The notes beneath the pieces were generated by a model. The model had not been told where the DNA came from. It did not search any database and saw only the letters and a program-made list of their open reading frames with translations. 64,000 bases of DNA from Massospora cicadina (Eukaryota; Entomophthoromycota; Entomophthoromycetes; Entomophthorales; Entomophthoraceae), in assembly GCA_022478985.1 (NCBI GenBank), contig JAKSZP010009541.1, positions 1-64,000 on the forward strand, in the 5' to 3' direction. The position numbers and the translations under genes are program-made. Of this stretch, positions 58,494 through 64,000 are shown piece after piece (within the stretch, counting starts at the first letter, position 1; each line of letters opens with the position of its first letter).

Positions 58494-60790
58494 ATGAATT
58501 TAATTACTCCGAACGAATTATGGACTACCATTCGCGGTGCGCCAAACCAAAAATGCCCAGGCCCAGATGGCATTCCATATGAGTTCTACAAAAAATATTT
58601 TAAATACATATCCCCATTGCTGCTAGCCTCACTCAACCAAAGCCTGTTGGAAACGCACCTCCTACCAGGAGGACATGAGGCTTTTACAGTCACACTCTTC
58701 AAGAAAGGGGATAGGCTAGACTTAGCCAACTGGTGCCCCATTTCTCTAACAAACACAGACACCAAAATTTTAACAAAAATCATGGCTAACCATTTAGGGA
58801 CTGTAGCATCTGCCACCATCTCTCCAGAACAATTTGGTTTCATCCCCAGAAGGTCAATTTGGGATAACGTGCACTCTGTGGCTAATGTGTGTCAGTCCAC
58901 AGCCTCTGGGGCACTTGTATTCTTGGACCAACAAAAGGCCTATGATAGAGTAAACTGGGAATACCTTAGGGCCTGCCTCCAACAATTCCGCCTACCTCCC
59001 CGCTTCATTAACTGGATGATGCTGCTCACGGAATCTGCAACAATGGCTGTGCATGGCCCAGGTTTCCTAACGGATGTAGTCCATCCTCAAAGGGGCCTGC
59101 GACAAGGGGACCCCCTGAGCCCACTCTTATACAACTTCAGCCTTGACCCACTACTGCGAAATGTGAATGCCCAACTCACTGGGGTCCATGTGCCAGGCCA
59201 AACCCCAGTCAAGATGATGGCATTTGCAGATGATTGCGTGGTGGGGGTGTCTAATAATAAAGATGCACGCATGCTTGAAGCCCTCATCCAGGAATATTCC
59301 CGGGTAAGCAACGCGGCACTAAACGCCTCCAAAACTGAAATCATCCTCCTTGGTTGGTTTCAGAACTGCTGGGCCCCAGCAAGTAGTTCCCAACCCAGCC
59401 CAGCTGCTCGCCCAAGTCCATGCCTTACTAACTCAAACACACCGCTCCACTGGTGCTCCCCTTTGTGCTGCGACCTACCATAGGACCGGTACGCCATCTG
59501 GGCGTGTGGTTGGAGGCAGGAGGATACGCGTCAGCAGTAATGGAGGGCCATATACTGGACAACGTGACGAAGCGAATCGCCTCTCTCAGAGCCCACCCTA
59601 CTACCCTCACTGGCAGGGTTGTTCTTGCCAACTCTATGCTCCTATCCAAAGTCTGGTTTGGAGCCCACGCCATCCCCTTCTCCCCAAGCTTCTTCAAATC
59701 CCTGTATGCTTTGCTACAAGGTTGGCTTTGGTCAGGCCGCCCTCCACCAGTACGGCTAGAGGTCATGTTTGGCCCTCATCATCATGGTGGCATGGGCCTA
59801 CTTGACTTCAAAGCCCATGCCGCCAAGATCCTAGGCACCTGGATTGCGGCCGTCACTGCTCCTACACTCCCATCCCAACACTGGTCCCGCGCGGCCCACT
59901 CCAACTTCTCCCGAGCCTTGGGCCTCAACAATCCATCAAACCCCCACTCCCTGATGAAATACCTCGCATCACACACATCAGCCACAGGTCCTCACGGGAC
60001 CAAAACCCACTACAAACGAATCCTACTCTCCATGCGAAGCGCAGAGTGGAGAATTCGTATTAGTGGACATACAACCCAAAGAGGCCGCCCCTCTCCTCAG
60101 TTCACACAAGAGGTACAGGGGCTACCCATCCATGATGGCGTGATCCCCACTCGACCCCAAGTCCTATCCAGGGTGGACTACCTGGAACATGATGGACATC
60201 CCTTATTCCACTGAGACCCAAAAGACTATCTGGAAATACGCACACCATCCTCTGTTGCAGCCTCAAGTCCGTTCCCATGTGTGGCGCTGCCTGAGGCGGG
60301 TGTATCGTACAGCTGAGCGCTCTAATGCTTTACACTCATCCTGTGTCGTGTGTGGCCAGTATGGAACGCTGTTTCACCGCCTGGAGAAGTGCCCCACCTC
60401 TAAAGTAATATGGCGCGAAGTCCAACGTCTGCTAGGCCAGGATCAAACACATCCCTTCAGTCTGTCAAGAGATATGTTTGCTTCATCAATGGCCTCCCCC
60501 TCCCACCCTCCCTTCGTGCTCTGGTGGTTGCAATCGCCATGTAGACTATCCACACGATTGTCTTGGATGCCATCGCTGGATCCATCCCCACCCTCCCTGA
60601 AGCTGTCCACAGATTCTGGTCTCATTTGGTGGATCACTTTCAAGCGTGGATGTTTGGATATCTCCCACCACGTCGCTGGCAGCTGGTCTCCTCCTGGTTC
60701 CCAGTCTGGTTCATCAAATCAGACCCCTTCCTCCACACGTGCTCAATAGTGGCTACGCCCCCTACACACGTTCCCTCCCCCTTCCCATAA
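58494..60790 (+). pseudogene. LINE ORF2 reverse transcriptase and C-terminal zinc finger
   Basis: A 329-codon open frame (58494-59483) carries the non-LTR RT: CPGPDGIPYEFYKKYF near 58555, LFKKGDRLDLANWCPISL, FGFIPRRSIWDNVHSV, FLDQQKAYDRVNWEYL near 58921, QRGLRQGDPLSPLLYNF near 59088 and the catalytic MMAFADDC near 59214-59237. It shifts to the frame 59453-60214 for the thumb region (GVWLEAGGY, GMGLLDFKAHAAKILGTW), then to 60189-60790 with CVVCGQYGTLFHRLEKC near 60336-60386, the C-terminal CCHC typical of L1/Tx1. About 330 codons of RT are intact, unusual for this window. Confidence 0.88.
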
Positions 60791-60940
60791 GTGGCGTTCC
60801 CGCTGGCAACAAGAGATAGCGTCGCTTCTCTGGGGTGCCTCACCTGGTACTGAGTTTTGTCTCATCTGAGTCATATTCGGAAGTGTCCGTCCCATGGTTG
60901 GCCTTCCCTGCAATAAATTTAAATTTAAATTTAAATAAAA
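60791..60940 (+). other. LINE 3' UTR and tail
   Basis: Short 3' UTR ending CCTGCAATAAATTTAAATTT and repeating AAATTT three times, then AAATAAAAATAAAAA. AATAAA near 60911 could serve as a polyadenylation signal. The AAATTT repeats are the LINE tail rather than an independent microsatellite. Confidence 0.7.
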
Positions 60941-60959
60941 ATAAAAATTTCATATTTTA
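60941..60959. repeat. LINE target-site duplication, 3' copy
   Basis: Exact copy of 55628-55646. Confidence 0.9.
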
Positions 60960-61436
60960 GGTTCCAAACTAGAAAATAATTCATATAGATTAATATAATT
61001 TTGCACAGATTTATTTTGGATTGTTGAATCAATTCACTCTATTCTTTCTGACTGTTATATTTTTCAATTGCTTATCATAACTTCAGAGTTATTTTTGACT
61101 GATATGGAGAGATAATACATGATACATATCATTATATACCAATATGGCTTTAATGACTTGTTTAGTGTTTTTAGCTTAAAATAGATTTTGCCGGTTTCTG
61201 GAGTAGTATTGGTACTTGCTAAGTGTGAAGTGAGCCCTAGGTCACTGCCTGAGGCCCTGGATTAGACTATCCTCCTGAACATTCATTCTACTATTTCTAA
61301 TAAGGAATCTGAGGAAAGGGGCAGAGAGGAGGATCCTTAGGGGCCAAGGAAGTAACCCTTTTCTTGTTTACCACATTAGCAAGGTCACTGATCTGAGAAA
61401 GGATACTTATTAGAGCCCTAAGTCCTCTCTTATGCC
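60960..61436. other. Spacer between LINE and A2
   Basis: AT-rich at first, then a mixed stretch (61200-61436) without an open frame I can assign. Nothing recognised. Confidence 0.4.
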
Positions 61437-62285
61437 TGTCATGGTCACATGACATCATAGTGGGGACCAACCCCAAGGATAAGTCTGGGCGCCAGGAGGC
61501 CCAGAAGGTGAAATTACAGGGCCTCCCAGACCTGAGGCATACCCTAGACCAACGCTGGGTATGGAAAATATGCCCAGGTTGGTACTAGTGGGGTGCCAAA
61601 TGCCCAGCCCCTTACGTCAGTCCAGGCATTAAAATGGATGGTCTACCAAATTAACATGGACGGTTCCATTTGGTTCATCAAGGAACTGGGTTTCAAAACC
61701 CATTCCATTTACAGAACAACACGTTCCTTTAGGATCCAACTTCAATTGATCACTCAAGTGAAGTCAGTTTCAGTATATTCAACCAATTCAGATGGTAGCG
61801 TTGGCCTATTGGTGGGTCAGTGCTTGGGCCCACTGCAACAAACCCCTTATTCCCCCATCCAAGTTTAAATATGTTTTCCCCAACCAGCATTCCTTGTTGG
61901 TCGACTTCCCAAATAGATTTCCCCCATTTTTACCATTTTTTATATGTTATCATTAGCAAACCTGTGCAAAAACCTCTTTGAGGAGGTCTCGCGTGCCATT
62001 AACCCTGCCATTTCTAATATTATCAAGTTATCCCCTAGTTCACCGTTGGTTTGCCCAGGTTCCCTCCAACCTGAGTCGCTTACCCCCTTCCTCATTGTGC
62101 ACCGCGTCGCTTGCGGTGGGTTATATAATATAATAATTGCACTTATATGCCTCAGTTGTTATTGCTCCAGAACCCTCTGCTGGGCTCTAATAACTTTCAT
62201 ATTAATGGCTAGTTCCCAGGCGTTGGCCTTGTGCACCATGCACTACCACGCTGGGAATGGGAGAGTTATAGACACTACCCTTATA
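61437..62285 (+). repeat. A2 5' LTR
   Basis: 849 bp, TGTCATGG start and CCCTTATA end (A1: CTCCTTACA). Codes GLPDLRHTLDQRWV at 61520-61561 without a stop. Near the 3' end it codes a helical LCKNLFEEVSRAINPAISNI stretch (61964-62023) and two hydrophobic segments (62118-62240). Confidence 0.78.
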
Positions 62286-63060
62286 ATAGTCAACCAACCA
62301 CTTAAATCTATGTGCACGAACTTTTTCCGTGTGGAACTTTTCTGAAGTGGAAGCAGGGGGCACCAGCTGTGGGCTTCAGCTGTCATTATCTGCACCACTG
62401 TTTCCTCTTTTTCCCAAGGGCTGGAGCAACTTGGCGTTATTATTGTTGCCTCCAACTGGAAAGTATCCACCCTTTGTGCTTGTATCTGGTGGATACGGAT
62501 GCTTTGAGGTCTGAAAGTCGGGATTCCTCAACTTTCTGCCAAAATTATCAATTCTGAATTAAATAAACAAGTTTTTCTTTGACCACGCATTCATCCAATG
62601 CTGACAGAATCAGCACAGGTGGGCCTGGGGGTGTTGGCCTTGGATAACGTCGGGCATTACATTGCTGTTCAAGGGATAGGTTGTTCAAGTCTGAAAACGC
62701 GTTTATAAAAAAAACCTGGTCTCTACCTCTGAACCGTTTATTAGCTCATATGGCCTGGATGAGGACCCTATTTCAGTATATCAGATTGCCCCTGAGAACC
62801 CACGTTTGACCCCTACCATGATCCAGGGCACTCAGGAAGTGGAAAAGGAACTTCGTCATAAATATAATCATGTATATGCACCTGCAGAAGGTGTGGTAGG
62901 ATATGTGTCCTCAGTAGTAAGAGTGGCCCACTATCCCTCCCCCTTCTATGATTCCAAAACATACCCTTATGGTTTGCTCAAGCCAGAAGAATTTTAGGTG
63001 AGGTATGGGCGTTGTCTGCTTTGAATAAATCCCATTCTGGATACTTCCTATTGACCGCTA
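62286..63060 (+). pseudogene. A2 region before protease
   Basis: Only about 800 bp separate the LTR from the protease. A 63-codon open piece at 62806-62997 (TPTMIQGTQEVEKELRHKYN and VYAPAEGVVGYVSSVVRVAH) could be the end of gag or the protease N-terminal flank. No capsid or knuckle pattern seen. Confidence 0.4.
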
Positions 63061-63084
63061 ACCTCCCATCCCCTTTGGGAAAGA

Positions 63085-63660
63085 TCAGCACAACTATTTT
63101 AGTAGATACCGGGGCCATGAATAATTTTATTGACCAAGACCTTGCGGACTACCTTGAGTTACTCACCAGGTGGTACGATTAGAGGTGCGTCTTCTCAAGG
63201 TATCCCTGCGCTGAACGTCATGGGGTTGGTGGACTACCAGGTGGGCGCCTATCTTCTGTCCAAACATTTTCAAGCTATCAGGAACCTCTTGTTTCCCATT
63301 ATTTTGGGTGTAGAGTGGTGGAGAAAGTTTGACGTCAGGACTAATTTGAAAGAAAACACTCTATCCTTGTCTTTGTCTAATGGTCACAAGTTGTTTGTTC
63401 CTTTGTCAGAGGATAACGCCCTGGGCAAATTACCTCATTGGCCCAATATTCCCTCTCGTAATATTGCCCCTTTGCTGAAGCCCTCTGTGGAGGTTCCCTT
63501 ACCGTCCTGTTTGGAGGGGTTAGAATCTTCTTTTGATGTAGCATCCGCTAACACACTTCCTGAGCATTCTGAATTTGATTGTGACTTCAAGCTCACTGTG
63601 GATCTGGTGCGTTTATCTTCCCCCATTTACCCATTGACTGTGCAGGAGGAAGAGATGTAG
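63085..63660 (+). pseudogene. A2 protease and protease/RT linker
   Basis: ISTTILVDTGAMNNFIDQDL near 63086-63145 is an intact aspartic-protease loop. A one-base shift follows, then the 176-codon frame 63130-63660 with SPGGTIRGASSQGIPALN, LGVEWWRKFDVRTNLKENTL near 63307 and an acidic linker ending LSSPIYPLTVQEEEM at the stop. The linker lies between the protease and RT in all chromoviruses here. Confidence 0.82.
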
Positions 63661-64000
63661 GATGTGTGGGTGAAGGATAAGCTAGTTAAGGTGCTATTTT
63701 TCAGCGTACCTCCCCTGTTTGCTCCCCACTTCTCTTTGTTGAGAAGGCTTATGGTACTCTAATTCCCTGCGTAGACTATGGGAACCTCAATAACGTTACT
63801 GTACCAGACCTCCATCCCATCCCTTTGGATTCACAGATTGCACGCTATGTGGAGAAGGTGAAGATTTTCTCCAAGCTGGATTGCCTCAATGCGCTCAATC
63901 AGATCCGGATTAAAAAGAGACAAGAGTGGTTAACTGCATTCTGTACCAGAAAAGGGATCTTACAGTTTTGGGTCATGCCCTTTGGGCTTAAGAATGCCCC
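63661..64000 (+). pseudogene. A2 RT, N-terminal part (cut by window end)
   Basis: After a stop at 63658, RT continues in a broken frame: CVDYGNLNNVTVPDLHPIPL near 63769-63828, IARYVEKVKIFSKLDCLNAL near 63838-63897, NQIRIKKRQEWLTAFCTRKG, FWVMPFGLKNA at 63968-64000. These residues agree with RT of A1, E and H. Confidence 0.85.

Larger units (their letters stand above)
55647..60940 (+). mobile_element. L1/Tx1-like LINE, near full length
   Basis: 5.3 kb with an ORF1, a zinc-knuckle segment, ORF2 with endonuclease, RT and C-terminal zinc finger, a short 3' UTR and an AAATTT-rich tail at about 60912-60940. Flanked by perfect 19-bp duplications. GC and CpG content are visibly higher than in all neighbouring elements, so it is probably younger, yet both ORFs contain stops or shifts. 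Confidence 0.92.
61437..64000 (+). mobile_element. Element A2: 5' part of a chromovirus (same family as A1)
   Basis: 5' LTR at 61437-62285, then a decayed segment, protease and the start of RT. It runs off the window edge. Where it overlaps A1 (protease/RT linker and RT) the two agree closely, and A2 has fewer breaks. Confidence 0.88.

Noticed and set aside
60912..60945. AAATTT microsatellite
   Set aside because: It directly follows the LINE 3' UTR and precedes the target duplication, so it is the LINE tail.
1..64000. CRISPR arrays, bacterial operons, rRNA or tRNA genes, intact host genes
   Set aside because: No regularly spaced short repeats with unique spacers, no bacterial-type gene packing, and no recognisable rRNA or functional tRNA were found. 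All recognisable coding signals trace to transposable elements or the dUTPase relic.

Overview
The window is repeat-dense nuclear DNA from a eukaryote. I see no intact host gene, rRNA or tRNA gene. About 55 kb of the 64 kb is transposable-element sequence: Ty3/Gypsy LTR retrotransposons, most with a chromodomain (chromoviruses), plus one L1/Tx1-like LINE and one tRNA-derived SINE. Chromoviruses, a short self-complementary primer site and this LINE type fit a fungus with a large transposon-rich genome best. This is an inference; the species cannot be named from the window.

Layout: 1-4436 is the 3' part of a chromovirus (A1), ending in its 3' LTR. 4750-10734 is a complete but decayed element with two LTRs (B). 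10735-12682 is AT-rich and holds a decayed reading frame ending in a dUTPase-like domain. 12683-34829 is element C, split by a nest. Element E (minus, 17170-33387) sits in C between CTCGC duplications. Element F (plus, 22335-30587) sits in E between TGGGA duplications. A solo LTR, D (19494-20867), also sits in E. 34830-37541 is AT-rich with nothing recognised. 37542-46039 is element H (minus), with a SINE in its 5' LTR. 46058-55501 is element G (minus, same family as F), inserted 18 bp from the end of H. 55647-60940 is the LINE, between perfect 19-bp duplications. 61437-64000 is the 5' end of A2, the same family as A1.

Every Pol frame is broken by stops and frameshifts, so these are fossils. 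Five chromovirus lineages (A, B, C, E, H) share the order protease, RT, RNase H, integrase, chromodomain, then a short C-terminal tail with a glycine-triplet motif just before the 3' LTR. F and G are a second lineage without a visible chromodomain. They carry a long antisense reading frame between integrase and the 3' LTR.

The most unusual signal is inside the LTRs. Families A, B, C, D and H encode related peptide blocks within the LTR: a DLxHxxDxRWV-type motif about 90-105 bp from the LTR start and, in most, a hydrophobic Trp-rich block at the very end. Solo LTR D still has a 169-codon open frame there. This looks like an LTR-resident membrane-protein gene. Other points worth a second look are a perfect inverted repeat joining U5 to the primer-binding site, repeated hairpin modules in F and G, and the dUTPase relic.
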